The translations under genes were made by a program, and so were the position numbers. The notes beneath the pieces were generated by a model, which ran no database searches, was not told the DNA's origin, and worked only from the letters and a program-made list of their open reading frames with translations. From contig CAIPGJ010000842.1 in NCBI GenBank assembly GCA_903864555.1, forward strand, positions 1 through 5,968: DNA of 5,968 nt. Direction: 5' to 3'. This DNA comes from an uncultured Pseudomonadota bacterium (lineage in GTDB: Bacteria > Pseudomonadota > Gammaproteobacteria > Burkholderiales > SG8-39). Below, piece by piece: positions 5,646 through 5,968 of this stretch (its first letter is position 1; the number at the start of each line of letters is the position of its first letter).

Positions 5646-5968
5646 TTAGAGCTGGATGTTGGCACCCTTGACCACTTCAGCCCACTTCAGGTACTCCTTG
5701 CGGATGAATTCGGTGAACTGCTCCGGCGTCGACCCGATCGGGTCGGATCCCAGCGCGGCATAACGTTCGATCACCATGGACGATTTGGCCGCCTTCTGCA
5801 CCTCGTCGCTAAGGCGGGCAACGATGTTCCTGGGGATGCCCGATGGGCCGACGATACCACCCCAGGTCGTGACTTCGTAGCCTGGCAATCCGGATTCCGC
5901 TACGGTCGGCAGGTTGGGAAATGCCTTGATGCGGCTCGATCCGGTCACGGCAAGGCCGCGCAAGCGGC
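5646..5968 (-). CDS. Bug-family tripartite tricarboxylate transporter receptor, C-terminal part (runs off the window)
   Basis: The visible 106 codons are the C-terminal third of a second Bug receptor; its start lies beyond base 5968. They begin RLRGLAVTG, the strand seen in nearly all Bug proteins, followed by FPNLPTVAESGLPGYEVTTWGGIVGPSGIP, then the amphipathic helix VARLSDEVQKA, and end with GSTPEQFTEFIRKEYLKWAEVVKGANIQL before TAA. Nothing in this part is broken, so the gene is probably intact. It is not a close copy of the Bug protein at 1557-2516: the two share family motifs such as STPEQF and the K-W-A-x-V-V-K ending but differ at most other positions. It would have been followed by the lyase gene that is now a remnant, so its partner enzyme may be lost. 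Confidence 0.9.
   Translation of the reverse strand, partial: RLRGLAVTGSSRIKAFPNLPTVAESGLPGYEVTTWGGIVGPSGIPRNIVARLSDEVQKAAKSSMVIERYAALGSDPIGSTPEQFTEFIRKEYLKWAEVVKGANIQL

Noticed and set aside
1..5968. tRNA, rRNA or CRISPR array
   Set aside because: No cloverleaf, conserved rRNA segment or regularly spaced repeat was seen on either strand.

Overview
The window is GC-rich and every supported gene lies on the minus strand. It holds two Bug-family (tripartite tricarboxylate transporter-type) solute receptors, an MmgE/PrpD protein and an OFA-like MFS transporter. Large expansions of Bug receptors next to small catabolic clusters are typical of Burkholderiales, especially Alcaligenaceae such as Bordetella and Achromobacter. 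That assignment is an inference from gene content, not from a search.

Layout, read in the direction of transcription (right to left). (1) 5968-5646: the C-terminal third of a Bug receptor that runs off the right edge. (2) 5581 to about 5190: a decayed stretch. The first ~60 codons of an aspartase/adenylosuccinate-lyase-superfamily gene, with frameshifts, run directly into the last ~45 codons of a peptide-type ABC transporter binding protein (SBP_bac_5). That binding-protein tail is itself split by a 79-bp inverted-repeat element (5257-5335) flanked by a 5-6 bp direct repeat. Removing the element and one repeat copy restores the tail through to a natural stop at 5190. (3) 5173-4223: an intact succinylglutamate desuccinylase/aspartoacylase-family zinc enzyme with its metal and catalytic residues. 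(4) 4222-3876: a second decayed stretch with the N-terminus of a DppB-type ABC permease, a possible short gene tail in front of it, and an unidentified C-terminal tail whose stop overlaps the next start. (5) 3879-2596 MFS transporter, 2516-1557 Bug receptor and 1536-136 MmgE/PrpD protein, all apparently intact and probably one operon. (6) 135-1: non-coding, with an imperfect 33-nt dyad at 21-53.

Interpretation: the region looks like the remains of a catabolic island. It once encoded a peptide/opine-like ABC importer (binding protein, then deacylase, then permease and probably more) next to a lyase. Deletions removed most of the lyase, the binding protein, the permease and the rest of the ABC system. 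The deacylase gene survives between the debris. The downstream trio is a plausible organic-acid uptake and catabolism unit: MFS and Bug proteins handle carboxylates, and MmgE/PrpD proteins act on hydroxy-acids of the methylcitrate type. The actual substrate cannot be read from the sequence.

The most unusual item is the small mobile-element-like insertion at 5257-5335. Its ends also match the integron attC simple-site consensus, but its flanking direct repeat points to transposition rather than integrase-mediated insertion.
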